A DNA stretch of 64,000 nt from Adhaeribacter radiodurans (GTDB lineage Bacteria > Bacteroidota > Bacteroidia > Cytophagales > Hymenobacteraceae), in contig NZ_CP055153.1 of assembly GCF_014075995.1 (NCBI RefSeq), forward strand, positions 4,092,001 to 4,156,000. Reading direction: 5' to 3'. The first letter of the stretch is position 1. Each line of letters begins with the position of its first letter. Shown here in pieces: positions 46,014 through 55,850 of the stretch. Both the position numbers and the translations under genes were made by a program. The notes under the pieces are model-generated. The model saw only the letters and a program-made list of their open reading frames with translations. It ran no database searches and had not been told where the DNA came from.

Positions 46014-46697
46014 CAAATCGTATCTAAAAAGCTAACATAGATTTTGCTTGTTAGGAAGTGTTTTGTTTGGAGCCTTTTCAATACTCCAGGTAGCGGTGCT
46101 AACTTGTTTGAACCGGCTGAGTTTGCCTCCTGGCCGGCGGGCCTCGTTTGGCTCTTTCGGGCGGTTTAGCGAACCTTGGCTCACTCCGTTGTGCCATGCT
46201 GCTTTGCAGCACCGGAACGCTAAAAGGCCCTCTACAGCCAAACTGGTGTTAGTTGCTGGTAGCTACTACTTTTCTTCCACAGCTTGTATAATTAACTTTG
46301 TTAATATTAAGAAGAAGAAAATGGTTTTTATAGGCGGCTACTAATGACAAGAATTAACGGAATGAAACTTCCTGTTCTGCTATACCTCTACGCAGATCCT
46401 GATAAATTCGGCTTCATACAGTATAGTACTACTAAATAGTAATAACAGTAGTTACAAGCACTGATACCAGTTTGGCTGTGGAGCACCTGCTAGGATTCCG
46501 GTACTGCGCAGCAGTATTCCGCAGACGGAGCCGAGGAAAGGAAGACTAGCGAGTGCGAGAGAGCCAAACGAGGCTCGCCGGCCATGAGGCAAACTGGGTA
46601 CCTGTCAAATTAGGTAGCACTGTAGCATGGAGGTTGGAACAGACTTCAAAGGACAACATTAAAGTCTATTATAACAACTACTGCTTACTATTGGGTA
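46014..46697. repeat. Right copy of the ~683-bp palindromic interspersed repeat (inverted)
   Basis: Inverted copy of 41764-42445. The G/C-rich core is at 46122-46153 and in reverse at 46562-46593. The central part, including a stretch of about 100 bp near 46260-46360, is almost identical between copies, while the flanks differ at more positions. The 3568 bp between copies hold the dehydrogenase, the small membrane protein and the CDF transporter. Confidence 0.85.
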
Positions 46698-46720
46698 TAA
46701 GTTCTAAAGAAATAAAAATT

Positions 46721-46756
46721 AAAGAGCCGTTCTTCTCTACAGAAAAGCGGCTCTTT
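46721..46756 (-). terminator. Terminator of the molybdenum hydroxylase operon
   Basis: AAAGAGCCG pairs with CGGCTCTTT across an 18-base loop, with an A-run on the + strand (T-run on the minus strand) after the stem. It follows the minus-strand gene ending at 46790. Confidence 0.75.
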
Positions 46757-46789
46757 CTTACAGAAACGCAATTTACGTACAATCAAAAA

Positions 46790-48982
46790 TCAAACTTTTG
46801 AGAGATTAGTTAAATCAAACGGAAGCTTACGTACTCTTTTACCGGTAAGTGCAAAAACAGCATTGCATAATGCTGGTGCTACCGGCGGCAAGCCCGGCTC
46901 TCCTACTCCACCTGGCGCTTCAGTACTAGGCATAATATGGACTTCAATAACAGGCGTTTCGTTGATGCGCATTACCCGGTACTGGTGAAAGTTACTTTGT
47001 TGTACCCGACCGTTTTCCAAAGTTATGCCATCTTTAATGGCTGCAGTTAAACCCATAATTACGTTGCCCTCGGTTTGCGCTTTTACCGTATTTGGGTTAA
47101 CCACCTGGCCGCAATCTATCACTGAAACTACTTTCTCTATTTTTACGCCGTTTTTATCTTTGGCTACTGTTACAGCATGCGCACAAATACTACCAAAAGA
47201 TCGGGCAATGGCTATCCCCCGGGCTTTACCAGCCGGAAGCTTCTCGTTCCATTTAGCTTTTTCTCCGAGTAGTTTTAGCACATTGGCAAAACGCGGAGAT
47301 TCATTTAGTAAATTTAACCGGAAAGTTAACGGGTCTTTACCAGCCGCGTGGGCTAATTCATCTACAAAACTCTCTTGCCCGAAAGCGCTGGTAGAGCTAT
47401 ACACAGAACGCCACCAAACAATTGGAATTTCCGTTTCGGCTAACACGAACCGATAGCCAGCATTAGTAAATTTATACGGACTATCCGTTGGGTTAATAGA
47501 CTCCATGGTCCATTCATCGGCCTCGTTTTCCTTTAACTTTTTACCCCCGAATGCCTGCGTTTGATGCACAATAGAAGACCCTACCACTTTATGTTCAAAA
47601 GCTATTACCTGGCCGTTTTTATCTATGCCCCCTCGCATGGCACTCAGCATACCCGGCCGGAAAGGTCCTTGTATAGTATCGTCTTCGCGGGTCCAGATAA
47701 GTTTTACCGGGGCTTTTACCTGTTTCGATAAGTTAACCGCTTCGAGCAAATAGTCAAAGTAAGCTTTACGGCCAAACGCTCCGCCGAGAAAAGGAACGTG
47801 TACTTTTACGTTTTCGGGAGAAATATTTAAATATTCGGCCACTTGTGCCGCCGCTAAATCCGGAGCTTGCACCGGTGCCCATATTTCACAAGCGCCCTCA
47901 GTAACGTGAGCGGTTGCATTTTCCGGTTCCATGGGAGCATGGGCCAGAAATGGCGTTTCGTAGTGTGCTTCTATTTTTTTAAAGGCCGCAGTAAGCCCTT
48001 CGTTTACGTTACCTTTTTGCAAAAACTCTGCTCCTTCGTTTTTAGAAAGCTGGCGCAAACGGTTAAAATATTCCGTAGTACTGAGTTCCGAAGCCGTTTC
48101 AGGCTCCCACGAAACCTTTAAAGCTTTACGTCCTTTCAGGGCAGCAAAATAGGTATCGGCGATTACAGCTACTCCCTGGGTAGAACGGTGCGGCATTTTT
48201 CTTTCTGATACTACAACGTGTTTCACCCCGGCTATTGCTTTAGCATTCGCATCCTCCAAATTAGTAACTTTCCCAAAAATAAAAGGTGCCCTTTCTATGG
48301 AAGCATATAACATACCGGGCACTTTTACATCCATGCCAAACTGAGCAGAACCATCTACTTTAGCCGGAATATCCGGTCGGAGAGCTGACTTACCAAGTAT
48401 TTTAAAATCTTTCGGATCTTTCAGCTTTGGTTCTTTGGGTACTTCTAGTTTAGAAGCTTCCTCTACCAATTCGGCGTAAGTAAGTTTCTTACCGCTTGAT
48501 TTGTGGTAAACAGCAGCATTTTCAGCGTAACAATCGGCTTCGTTTACTTGCCAGTGCTGAGCAGCGGCTTTTACCAACATTTCCCTCACGGCTGCTCCGG
48601 CTTTCCGTAAAGGCTCCCAGGATGTGCGTACACTACTGCTACCCCCACTTAATTGAAAACCATACTTTTTCCGGCCATCGGTGGGTAAAATAGAAACCTG
48701 GTCCAGACTTACTTCCAATTCTTCGGCTAGTAATGCCGGCATAGCCTGAAAAGTACCCTGCCCCATTTCGGGTCGGGCGTTAAATAAAGTAATTTTACCG
48801 GCTGTATCGATTAATATAAAGGGGCTGAACTCTAAATCCAGAACAGCGGGAGAAGCTAACTTTTTAAGTGTAGCAGCATTGCCTACATTGGGTAAGGAGA
48901 ACCCAAGCGCCAGGAAAGCTCCGGATAAACCAGCCGATTTTAAAAATTTTCGGCGCGAAACGGTATTTTCTACATTATCCAT
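46790..48982 (-). CDS. Molybdopterin-binding subunit of aldehyde/isoquinoline-type oxidoreductase
   Basis: 730 residues. A twin-arginine signal ([10 protein letters not shown]) precedes a hydrophobic stretch, so the folded enzyme is probably exported by Tat. The xanthine dehydrogenase family domains are clear: [11 protein letters not shown] near 70, G-G-A-F-G-R-K near 390 (Moco loop), and the catalytic Glu in P-G-G-V-G-E-P-G near 698. Length matches single-chain IorB-type subunits, in which two domains are fused. It oxidises an aldehyde or N-heterocycle, passing electrons to the 2Fe-2S partner. Its gene overlaps the partner by 8 bp. No FAD subunit or cytochrome partner is present in the window. 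Confidence 0.93.
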   Translation of the reverse strand: MDNVENTVSRRKFLKSAGLSGAFLALGFSLPNVGNAATLKKLASPAVLDLEFSPFILIDTAGKITLFNARPEMGQGTFQAMPALLAEELEVSLDQVSILPTDGRKKYGFQLSGGSSSVRTSWEPLRKAGAAVREMLVKAAAQHWQVNEADCYAENAAVYHKSSGKKLTYAELVEEASKLEVPKEPKLKDPKDFKILGKSALRPDIPAKVDGSAQFGMDVKVPGMLYASIERAPFIFGKVTNLEDANAKAIAGVKHVVVSERKMPHRSTQGVAVIADTYFAALKGRKALKVSWEPETASELSTTEYFNRLRQLSKNEGAEFLQKGNVNEGLTAAFKKIEAHYETPFLAHAPMEPENATAHVTEGACEIWAPVQAPDLAAAQVAEYLNISPENVKVHVPFLGGAFGRKAYFDYLLEAVNLSKQVKAPVKLIWTREDDTIQGPFRPGMLSAMRGGIDKNGQVIAFEHKVVGSSIVHQTQAFGGKKLKENEADEWTMESINPTDSPYKFTNAGYRFVLAETEIPIVWWRSVYSSTSAFGQESFVDELAHAAGKDPLTFRLNLLNESPRFANVLKLLGEKAKWNEKLPAGKARGIAIARSFGSICAHAVTVAKDKNGVKIEKVVSVIDCGQVVNPNTVKAQTEGNVIMGLTAAIKDGITLENGRVQQSNFHQYRVMRINETPVIEVHIMPSTEAPGGVGEPGLPPVAPALCNAVFALTGKRVRKLPFDLTNLSKV

Positions 48983-49472
48983 CCTTCAGAGTTTTTAAGG
49001 TTGTGTTAGAAGCTACCATTTTTTTAGCGGCGGCCTGAATAGCCTGACGAATACGCGGATAGGTACCGCACCGGCAAATATTTCCCTGCATGGCAGCGTC
49101 AATATCGGCGTTGGTGGGTTTTACGTTTTTGTTTAGCAGAGCAACGGCCGACATAATTTGTCCGGATTGGCAATAACCGCACTGCGGAACCTGGCTCTCA
49201 ATCCAGGCTTGTTGTACCGGGTGGGTACGGTTCGTAGAAATTCCTTCGATGGTAGTAATTTTTTTACCAACTACCGCCGAAACGGGTAATACGCAGGAAC
49301 GGGTGGCATTGCCGTCCAGGTGAATGGTGCAGGCACCGCATTGTGCCATACCGCACCCAAACTTAGTACCCGTTAAACCCACAATATCCCGAATAACCCA
49401 TAGCAGCGGCATTTCCGGATCCGCTTCAACGGTATGGAACTTATTATTGATTGTTAGCGAAAGGGTGGCCAT
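48975..49472 (-). CDS. [2Fe-2S] subunit of the molybdenum hydroxylase (IorA-like)
   Basis: 165 residues. The N-terminal plant-ferredoxin-type cluster site is [11 protein letters not shown] (about 40-50) with a fourth Cys near 62; the C-terminal helical cluster site is C-G-Y-C-Q-S-G (about 101) and [11 protein letters not shown] (about 132). These eight Cys bind two [2Fe-2S] clusters. It lacks a signal peptide, so it would be co-exported with its Tat-tagged partner. It is the first gene of the operon and overlaps the large subunit by 8 bp. Confidence 0.94.
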   Translation of the reverse strand: MATLSLTINNKFHTVEADPEMPLLWVIRDIVGLTGTKFGCGMAQCGACTIHLDGNATRSCVLPVSAVVGKKITTIEGISTNRTHPVQQAWIESQVPQCGYCQSGQIMSAVALLNKNVKPTNADIDAAMQGNICRCGTYPRIRQAIQAAAKKMVASNTTLKTLKDG

Positions 49473-49544
49473 TAAAAAATCGTTTAAAGTGAAACAGAAG
49501 AACTGACTTACAATGCTTTAAGTTAAGAAAGCCCAGCAAACAAA

Positions 49545-49582
49545 AAAAGCCTCTTTAACTTATATTTGTTAAAGAGGCTTTT
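49545..49582 (-). terminator. Perfect 15-bp hairpin terminator
   Basis: AAAAGCCTCTTTAAC and GTTAAAGAGGCTTTT pair perfectly around an 8-base loop; there are T-runs on both sides. It serves the minus-strand operon ending at 49603. Confidence 0.9.
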
Positions 49583-49602
49583 AATAAGGTACTTGTATAA
49601 AT

Positions 49603-50211
49603 TTAACTCCTTTTATTTAACTCATCGCGAATTTTAGCAGCCCGCTCGTAATCTTCTTTATCCAGAGCTTCAATTAACATTTTGTTTAATTCTTCTACGG
49701 ATACCTCCTTAATATTTTCCTTACTGCTTTCGTAAACCGGTTCAGCTTTACTGCTGCTACTTGTCAGGTCGGTATCCTCTTCTTCCTCCTCTTCTTCTAA
49801 GTCGCTCAGAATAATGCCCGCTTCCGATAAAACACTTTCTACGGTATAAATATTTACCCCAAAACGTAAACCAATGGCAATAGCATCGGAAGGACGTGAA
49901 TCCAACTCAAACTCGCGTGCGCCATCGGAACATATAATTTTAGAATAAAAGACGCCTTCTTTTAAGTCAGAAATCAAGACTTCTTTTACTATAATTCTTA
50001 CTTGCTGGGCAAAAGACTTAAATAAATCGTGCGTTAAAGGCCGGTTTGGATTAATTTTTTCAATCTGGATCGCAATAGATTGAGCCTCGAACATTCCAAT
50101 AATAATTGGTAACCGGCGGTTACCATCTTTTTCTCCTAAAACCAGCGCAAATGATCCGGATTGTGACTGGCTGGATGATAATCCTAATATTTCTAACTGA
50201 ATTTTTTTCAC
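49603..50211 (-). CDS. Bifunctional nuclease family protein (DUF151) with UVR motif
   Basis: 202 residues. The first ~130 residues are a DUF151/BFN domain (L-P-I-I-I-G-M-F-E-A-Q-S-I-A near 35 and S-R-P-S-D-A-I-A-I-G near 106). An acidic linker (L-E-E-E-E-E-E-E-D-T) leads to a C-terminal UvrB/UvrC-type helix pair (E-E-L-N-K-M-L ... Y-E-R-A-A-K-I-R-D-E-L-N). Relatives were reported to have RNase/DNase activity in plants; the bacterial role is unclear. It is the last gene of an operon with etfB and etfA, 32 bp after etfA. Confidence 0.93.
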   Translation of the reverse strand: MKKIQLEILGLSSSQSQSGSFALVLGEKDGNRRLPIIIGMFEAQSIAIQIEKINPNRPLTHDLFKSFAQQVRIIVKEVLISDLKEGVFYSKIICSDGAREFELDSRPSDAIAIGLRFGVNIYTVESVLSEAGIILSDLEEEEEEEDTDLTSSSSKAEPVYESSKENIKEVSVEELNKMLIEALDKEDYERAAKIRDELNKRS

Positions 50212-50243
50212 AGTTTTTCGTCTAGTGTGGTGTGTTCTGCTAA

Positions 50244-51218
50244 TTATTTTGCCAGAGCTTTCGCCTCCTCAATAAGTTTGGGTACAACCTCAAATATATC
50301 TCCTACTATTCCGTAATCAGCGGCTTTAAAAAAAGGGGCTTCCGGATCTTTGTTAATAACGACAATTACTTTAGAAGAGTTTACACCCGCCAGATGCTGA
50401 ATGGCACCAGAAATACCAACCGCAATATACAAATTAGGGCTAATAGTAATACCCGTTTGGCCAACGTGCTCGTGGTGTGGGCGCCAACCCACATCGGCTA
50501 CTGGTTTAGAACAGGCGGTAGCTGCTCCCAAGGCTTTGGCCAAATCTTCAATTAAGTGCCAGTTTTCCGGACCTCGCATGCCGCGCCCACCCGAAACTAC
50601 AATATCGGCCTCGGTCAGCAATACATCTCCGGTAGCCCGCACGGTTTCCTGGGGAACTCCATTTAAATCTGCATCGGTTAAGGCAGTAGTAAAAGTTTCT
50701 ATTGCTGCTTCTCCGGAACCAGTTTCTTTTACTTCAATGCTATTTTTTTTAATTGCGATTATCTTGGTAGAAGCACTTAAGTTTTCTTCGGCAAACGCTT
50801 TTCCGGAAAAAACGCTTTTTTTTACTTTTAAGGTATCGCCTGAAATCTCGGGCAAGGCCACTACATTAGCCGCGTAGCAGGCTTGCAAACGCGCAGCTAG
50901 CCGGGCACCAATTCCGGATCCAATATTGGTATTAGACAGTATAATTACCGAGGCATTTTCTTTTTCGGCGGCGGCGGCAACTACTTTGGTATATGCCTGA
51001 CTCACATAATCTTTTAAACGGGGTTCCTCATCTACCAATACTTTTGCTGCACCGTATTTACCCAGGCTTTTTAACTCTTCGGTAGCTACTTCCCCAATGG
51101 CAATTGCTACAATCTCCGTACCTAAGCTAGCGGCCACTTGCTGGCCATAACAAGCTGCTTCGAACGAAGATTTTTTTACTTTACCATCCGCACATTCTAT
51201 AAATACTAAAACCGACAT
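50244..51218 (-). CDS. etfA: Electron transfer flavoprotein alpha subunit
   Basis: 324 residues. The N-terminal part is the ETF alpha/beta domain; the C-terminal FAD-binding domain is distinctive: G-G-R-G-M-R-G-P-E-N-W near 215, D-V-G-W-R-P near 248, H-V-G-Q-T-G near 257 and Y-I-A-V-G-I-S-G-A-I-Q-H near 270. With EtfB it carries electrons from acyl-CoA and other dehydrogenases to the quinone pool. It follows etfB by 1 bp, so translation is likely coupled. Confidence 0.97.
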   Translation of the reverse strand: MSVLVFIECADGKVKKSSFEAACYGQQVAASLGTEIVAIAIGEVATEELKSLGKYGAAKVLVDEEPRLKDYVSQAYTKVVAAAAEKENASVIILSNTNIGSGIGARLAARLQACYAANVVALPEISGDTLKVKKSVFSGKAFAEENLSASTKIIAIKKNSIEVKETGSGEAAIETFTTALTDADLNGVPQETVRATGDVLLTEADIVVSGGRGMRGPENWHLIEDLAKALGAATACSKPVADVGWRPHHEHVGQTGITISPNLYIAVGISGAIQHLAGVNSSKVIVVINKDPEAPFFKAADYGIVGDIFEVVPKLIEEAKALAK

Positions 51219-51219
51219 A

Positions 51220-51957
51220 TTAAATTACTTTTGCTTCGTTTCTTAACAACGTAATTAGTTCGCCGGCATTGGCCGGATCGATTAACTTTACTCCTGATTT
51301 TTTCTCCGGCAGCGTGTACGCTTCGGTTTTAGTTTTCACATCACTGCTTATAGGCTCTACAACGTTTAAAGGTTTCGTCCGGGCCGTCATAATGCCGCGC
51401 ATGTTCGGAATGCGAGGTTCGCTCATGGGTTGTTGCGCACTGGCTACCAAGGGTAAATTTACCTGCATAATTTCTTTTCCGCCTTCAATTTCCCGCTCCA
51501 GGGTAGCTGTTGTTCCGGTTACGTCCAGCTTAATGGCTGGAACAATGGCTGGCCAGCCTAATAGTTCGGCTACCATTCCGTGCACCTGAAACCCGTTATA
51601 ATCTACCGATTCTTTTCCCATTAAAATTAAATCATAACCACCTTCTTTTGCGTATTGGGCAATTTGCTGCGCAACAAAAAACGCATCCGTAGGTTTAGCA
51701 TTTACCCGAATGGCATCGTCGGCGCCAATGGCTAAGGCTTTCCGAATATTTGCTTCTGTATCAGCTAATCCTACATTTAGCACAGTTACGGTACCGCCCT
51801 GGCTTTCTTTTAGTTCAATAGCCCGGGTTAAGGCATATTCGTCGTATGGATTTATTACGAATTGTACGCCAGCAGTGTTAAGTTCTTTATTATCAGGAGT
51901 GAAAGAAATTTTAGTAGTGGTATCGGGAACGTTACTTATACAAACTAAAATCTTCAT
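51220..51957 (-). CDS. etfB: Electron transfer flavoprotein beta subunit
   Basis: 245 residues. Typical features: K-I-L-V-C-I-S-N-V-P-D-T at the start, V-I-N-P-Y-D-E-Y-A-L near 35, A-I-G-A-D-D-A-I-R-V near 76, and the AMP-binding-type loop L-M-G-K-E-S-V-D-Y-N near 115. A R-E-I-E-G-G-K segment near 155 is the usual signature. It is first in the etfB-etfA-nuclease operon and divergent from the TPR gene, 58 bp away. Confidence 0.97.
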   Translation of the reverse strand: MKILVCISNVPDTTTKISFTPDNKELNTAGVQFVINPYDEYALTRAIELKESQGGTVTVLNVGLADTEANIRKALAIGADDAIRVNAKPTDAFFVAQQIAQYAKEGGYDLILMGKESVDYNGFQVHGMVAELLGWPAIVPAIKLDVTGTTATLEREIEGGKEIMQVNLPLVASAQQPMSEPRIPNMRGIMTARTKPLNVVEPISSDVKTKTEAYTLPEKKSGVKLIDPANAGELITLLRNEAKVI

Positions 51958-51982
51958 CGACGAATTGTTTACGTAGAAAAAT

Positions 51983-52000
51983 TAAATTTGCGCAAAGTTA
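51983..52000. promoter_or_regulatory. Back-to-back -7 boxes between etfB and TPR gene
   Basis: TAAATTTG (51983-51990) faces the + strand gene, and the reverse complement of 51993-52000 is TAACTTTG, facing etfB. Both fit TAnnTTTG. Convincing -33 elements at the usual distance were not found for either, so confidence is limited. Confidence 0.4.
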
Positions 52001-52015
52001 TAAAAATAAGCTAGA

Positions 52016-52357
52016 ATGGAAAGGAACCAAACCAGATTAGACCAACTTTTCGAGTTTTACCGCGAAGATCCCAACGATGCATTTACGCTTTATGCTATTG
52101 CTACGGAATACCTAAAAATTGATCCGCATAAAGCCATGGAATATTATCAAAAACTTTTGCAGGACCACGAAAACTATATAGGCACGTATTATCATGCCGG
52201 GAGGTTACACGAATCTTTCGGGGAAAAAGAACAGGCCGAGCAAATTTACAAAAAAGGAATGCGCAAAAGTCAGCAGGAAGGTAACCGGCACGCCTATTCA
52301 GAATTGCAACAAGCTTATAACCGGCTAATGGGATTGGATTACGAAGACGATGAATAA
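52016..52357 (+). CDS. Small tetratricopeptide-repeat protein
   Basis: 113 residues, no signal peptide. About three TPR-like helix pairs are visible: D-A-F-T-L-Y-A-I-A-T-E-Y-L, P-H-K-A-M-E-Y-Y-Q-K-L, and Y-H-A-G-R-L-H-E-S-F-G-E-K-E-Q-A-E-Q-I-Y. The tail is acidic (Y-E-D-D-E). Probably a cytoplasmic protein-protein adaptor; the partner is unknown. It is divergent from etfB across a 58-bp gap. Confidence 0.88.
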   Translation: MERNQTRLDQLFEFYREDPNDAFTLYAIATEYLKIDPHKAMEYYQKLLQDHENYIGTYYHAGRLHESFGEKEQAEQIYKKGMRKSQQEGNRHAYSELQQAYNRLMGLDYEDDE

Positions 52358-52550
52358 ACTTTAAAGCTACTCCTCAAAAGTAGCTTTACTTATATCTGTA
52401 TAAAGGACGTATCTTTTAATACTTTGCTCAGGACAAAGCAAAGAAAAACCATCCGAAACACAGCTATGTAATTAGATAGGCTTTCTGGTTAAGTAGTAAA
52501 CTTAAGTAATTCTAAGAAAGAAAACCTGAATGACCAGTATAGAAATAAAT

Positions 52551-53015
52551 TTAATTCGGTTTAGAGTTAAACATTAATATACTGCTATTAATACGATTAA
52601 TTTGCTCAATCAGGATTAAATCTTCAGAGGCTAAACTTGCGAGGGAATCGGGTGCACCTAAGTTATTTTTCTGGCTTTTGGGAGCAGGTTCAATCAGATC
52701 CAAATTTACTCCTTCGGCGGAGGCGGTTAACACAATGTGTTCGTGCATGCACGTGCCAGAAAAAGTAAAATTTAAAGTATAATCCCCTAAAACCAGGCTA
52801 ATCGGCCAATCGGCAGTGCTGCCTTGCGCCCGCAATTGACTTACTAATTGTAGTACCGCATCGAACGATTGCACATCGGCTACCGAAATAAGAGATCGAT
52901 GTAATATTTCGCGCGGCTCAAATCGTAAATTGGTATATAATATCTTTTCTACGAAATAGCCATTATTACATAATAAAACCAATTCTCCCTTGGGTAAACT
53001 GTTTCTCATTTTCAA
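52551..53015 (-). CDS. Unassigned protein, possibly PAS-like
   Basis: 154 residues, no signal peptide or membrane segment. The pattern of the first ~110 residues (L-V-L-L-C-N-N-G-Y-F-V-E-K-I-L-Y ... F-E-P-R-E-I-L-H-R-S-L-I-S-V ... L-V-S-Q-L-R-A-Q-G ... W-P-I-S-L-V-L-G-D-Y) is reminiscent of a PAS sensor fold, but no characteristic motif makes this certain. The C-terminal ~40 residues look helical. No output domain is attached. It stands alone between the TPR gene and the metal-efflux operon. Confidence 0.65.
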   Translation of the reverse strand: MKMRNSLPKGELVLLCNNGYFVEKILYTNLRFEPREILHRSLISVADVQSFDAVLQLVSQLRAQGSTADWPISLVLGDYTLNFTFSGTCMHEHIVLTASAEGVNLDLIEPAPKSQKNNLGAPDSLASLASEDLILIEQINRINSSILMFNSKPN

Positions 53016-53367
53016 AAAATTATGGTTAGTGCGTATTTCCCTGTTTACTAAAAAGTATTAGCTACTATTAGAGGCTAAGTACTTTTTACCCTCTACTCAT
53101 AAGTACTAATTTTGGCCTTACGTAAAATGTTAACAAAAAGTTAATATATAATATGTAATTTCTATTAACTCATTCATAACAAGCACTTAATAATTTTTTA
53201 AATTACTAGCTAAAAGATTTTAACCTGCTCTTATTTGATTAGTAACCAGCTTTAATTGCTAAAGAAACGAGAGCAGTGGCATTCTTTACTATAATTTACT
53301 ACTTGTTAATTCGATTAAATTTTTGCTCCGTTTTCAACTACAAGTACATTTCTCAAATATTTATCAA

Positions 53368-53425
53368 TTCTAATCCTATTCTAATGTGCTTCTAATCCGG
53401 CTCTAATGTGGCCGGTATACTTTTG
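53368..53425 (+). promoter_or_regulatory. Four 11-bp direct repeats plus -7 box before metal-efflux operon
   Basis: TTCTAATCCTA, TTCTAATGTGC, TTCTAATCCGG and CTCTAATGTGG follow one another without gaps (53368-53411). The -7 box TACTTTTG is at 53418-53425, 23 bp before the ATG. No TTG element is at -33, as expected for an activator-dependent promoter. Direct repeats of ~11 bp are the usual target of OmpR/PhoB-family regulators; such a regulator is encoded at 60703-61386. The rest of the 53016-53367 gap is A/T-rich and shows nothing else. Confidence 0.75.
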
Positions 53426-53447
53426 CTGCGTGGTTTACAAACAACGT

Positions 53448-54749
53448 ATGCAAAGGCTTTTCCTATTTTTATTATTTATCGTAACCTGCGGAGGCCGATT
53501 AATGGCCCAAACGGCTCCTTTATCCGCAGCCCGCACCGATACCCTGCGGGTAACTATCAGCGAGGCCGAAAAATTGTTTACACAAAATAACCTTTCCCTG
53601 CTATCCCAAAAAATACAGGTAAATGCCGCCGAAGCAGCTATAATTCAGGCACGTTTATTTAATAATCCCACCATCAGCGTAGAGCAAAATATTTACAATC
53701 CCCAAAATAACCGGGAATTTGATGTGAGTAAATCCGGACAATTGATTGTTCAGGTGCAGCAATTATTTCAGTTGGCCGGTAAGCGTAATAAACGGATTGC
53801 GGTAGAACAATTAAACGCCCGCTTAACCGAATACCAATATTTTGATTTATTACGCAGCTTGCGCTTTGAATTGCGTACCTCCATGCTGGAGTTATCGTTT
53901 TTGCTGCAAAATTCAAAAATTTACTCCGACCGGATTGAACCGGTACGTAAACTGGTTAACGCCTTCGAAACCCAATACAACAAAGGTAATGTAGCTTTAA
54001 AAGAAGTTACGCGCTTAAAAGCCCTGATATTTTCGCTCGAAAATCAACGACTTGATTTGCTTACCCAAATTAACCAACACCAGGCTGATTTAGGTATTCT
54101 GCTACACGTACAACCCAATGTATTTGTATTGCCGGTAATTAACCAAAAGCAACTAGACCAGGCCAGCACTCAGTTAAACTTACCCGAATTGTTGCAAACG
54201 GCTACTCAAAACCGCTTCGATTTAAAAATTTATGAAACCGGCATTGCCCAACAGGAAGCAAATGTAGTTTACCAAAAATCCTTAGCTGTTCCGGATTTAA
54301 CTTTGGGTGGCGTGTACGACCGGCAAGGTTCTTTTGTGCGCGATTATACCGGTTTGCAGGCGGCCATAAGTTTACCTGTTTTTAACCGGAACCAAGGAGG
54401 CATTAAAATCGCCGACCAACTGCTTCAAAAAAGCAAACTCGACTACGAACAGTACCAAAACCAGGTAGAACAAGATGTGGTGACGGCTTACAACCACGCT
54501 GTAACGACGAATAAACTTTACTCAAATTTTGATGCTAAATTCTCGCAGGATTTCGACAAATTAATGACTGGTATTACTTCCAGTTTTAGTAAACGAAATA
54601 TTAGTCTGATAGAATTTATCGACTATTACGAAACCTACACCGAAAGCATTAGCCAAATGCTGCAATTGCAAACCAACCGGGCCCGCGCCTTAGAAGAAGT
54701 AAATTTTGCGGTAGGTACTCCCATCTTAAAATTAGATAAACCAAATTAA
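53448..54749 (+). CDS. czcC: TolC-family outer membrane component of metal efflux (CzcC-like)
   Basis: 433 residues from the ATG at 53448 (M-Q-R-L-F-L-F-L-L-F), which gives a clean signal peptide ending ...R-L-M-A-Q. An earlier in-frame ATG at 53406 lies inside the operator repeats and before the -7 box, so it is not used. Two TolC-like halves with long coiled-coil helices (around 70-190 and 290-420) are seen, as in CzcC/CusC. It forms the outer membrane channel through which the RND pump expels metal ions. First gene of a three-gene operon, with 2 bp to the next gene. Confidence 0.93.
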   Translation: MQRLFLFLLFIVTCGGRLMAQTAPLSAARTDTLRVTISEAEKLFTQNNLSLLSQKIQVNAAEAAIIQARLFNNPTISVEQNIYNPQNNREFDVSKSGQLIVQVQQLFQLAGKRNKRIAVEQLNARLTEYQYFDLLRSLRFELRTSMLELSFLLQNSKIYSDRIEPVRKLVNAFETQYNKGNVALKEVTRLKALIFSLENQRLDLLTQINQHQADLGILLHVQPNVFVLPVINQKQLDQASTQLNLPELLQTATQNRFDLKIYETGIAQQEANVVYQKSLAVPDLTLGGVYDRQGSFVRDYTGLQAAISLPVFNRNQGGIKIADQLLQKSKLDYEQYQNQVEQDVVTAYNHAVTTNKLYSNFDAKFSQDFDKLMTGITSSFSKRNISLIEFIDYYETYTESISQMLQLQTNRARALEEVNFAVGTPILKLDKPN

Positions 54750-54751
54750 TC

Positions 54752-55846
54752 ATGAAAAACATTTTAATGGGCAGTTGCCTGATAATGGCGACTGCCTTTT
54801 TTTCCGGAGGTTGCCAACAAAGCCACGGAGAAATTGAAAAAAGCGATTTGGGATTTTGCCTCTCCGACACCATCAGCAGTATGATTAAACTCGATACTGC
54901 CCGGGTACAGGAAGTACAAAACGAATTAAAGCTTTCGGGCAAAGTTACCTTCGACGAGCAAAAAGTTTTTAAAATATACCCTTTGGTAGGCGGTAACGTG
55001 ATAGACGTTAAAGCAGAACTTGGCGACCAGGTAAAGCAAGGCCAGGTGCTGGCAGTAATTCACAGTAGCGAAATAGCCGATTTTGAACAGCAACTTACCA
55101 ATGCCCAATCGAATCTGCTGCTTGCCGATAAAAATTTGAGCACCGCCGAAGACATGTATAAATCCGGCTTAACCTCGGAGCGGGATTATGTAATTGCCCA
55201 GAAAGAAAAAAGTAAAGCTCAGGCCGAGGTAAAGCGGATAAACGAAATTTTTAAAATTTATAACATTGGTAAGGCTTCGGATTATGTGGTAAAAGCGCCG
55301 GCCTCGGGATTTCTGGTAGAAAAAAAGATTAACCGCGATATGCAAATCCGGCCCGATAATACTGATAATATTTTTACTATTTCTAACCTGAACGATATCT
55401 GGGTTTTGGCTAATGTATACGAAACCGATATTGCTAAAATAAAAGAAGGCTACAAAGCTACCATTTCGGTTTTAAGTTACCCCGACAAAGTATTTACCGG
55501 AAAGGTAGACAAAATTTATAATGTGCTCGATCCGGAAACCCGGGTTATGAAAGTGCGGATTAAATTAGACAATTCTGATTTTGCTTTAAAACCAGAAATG
55601 TTTGCCAATGTTACCATTCACTACCCCGAAGATAAGCACATGGTGGCAGTACCGGCTAGATCCGTCATTTTTGATAAAAACCGCAATTTTATCATGGTGT
55701 ACCGCAAGCGTTGCGACATTGATACCCGCCCAGTAGAATTGTACAAAACCGTAAACCAGACCGCTTACGTGCAGACCGGCCTTAAACCCGGCGAAACAGT
55801 TATTTCCGATTACCAATTACTCGTTTACGACGCTTTGAACGATTAA
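54752..55846 (+). CDS. czcB: RND efflux membrane-fusion protein (CzcB-like), lipoprotein
   Basis: 364 residues. The N-terminus carries a lipobox-like F-F-S-G-G-C, so the mature protein is probably lipid-anchored. The hairpin/lipoyl domain (V-K-A-E-L-G-D-Q-V-K-Q-G-Q-V-L-A near 85), the helical hairpin (about 105-165) and the beta-barrel (V-L-A-N-V-Y-E-T-D-I near 215) are those of heavy-metal MFPs. It links the inner-membrane pump to the outer channel in the periplasm. No extra His-rich metal-binding extension of the CzcB type is present. Spaced 2 bp after the channel gene and 4 bp before the pump gene. Confidence 0.93.
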   Translation: MKNILMGSCLIMATAFFSGGCQQSHGEIEKSDLGFCLSDTISSMIKLDTARVQEVQNELKLSGKVTFDEQKVFKIYPLVGGNVIDVKAELGDQVKQGQVLAVIHSSEIADFEQQLTNAQSNLLLADKNLSTAEDMYKSGLTSERDYVIAQKEKSKAQAEVKRINEIFKIYNIGKASDYVVKAPASGFLVEKKINRDMQIRPDNTDNIFTISNLNDIWVLANVYETDIAKIKEGYKATISVLSYPDKVFTGKVDKIYNVLDPETRVMKVRIKLDNSDFALKPEMFANVTIHYPEDKHMVAVPARSVIFDKNRNFIMVYRKRCDIDTRPVELYKTVNQTAYVQTGLKPGETVISDYQLLVYDALND

Positions 55847-55850
55847 CCTT

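Noticed and set aside
41764-46697. Composite transposon with a complete mobile element at each end
   Set aside because: No transposase or recombinase frame is present in either repeat copy, so mobility in cis cannot be claimed.
53406-53408. ATG at 53406 as the start of the outer membrane efflux gene
   Set aside because: It overlaps the fourth 11-bp repeat and lies before the -7 box; the ATG at 53448 gives a proper signal peptide.
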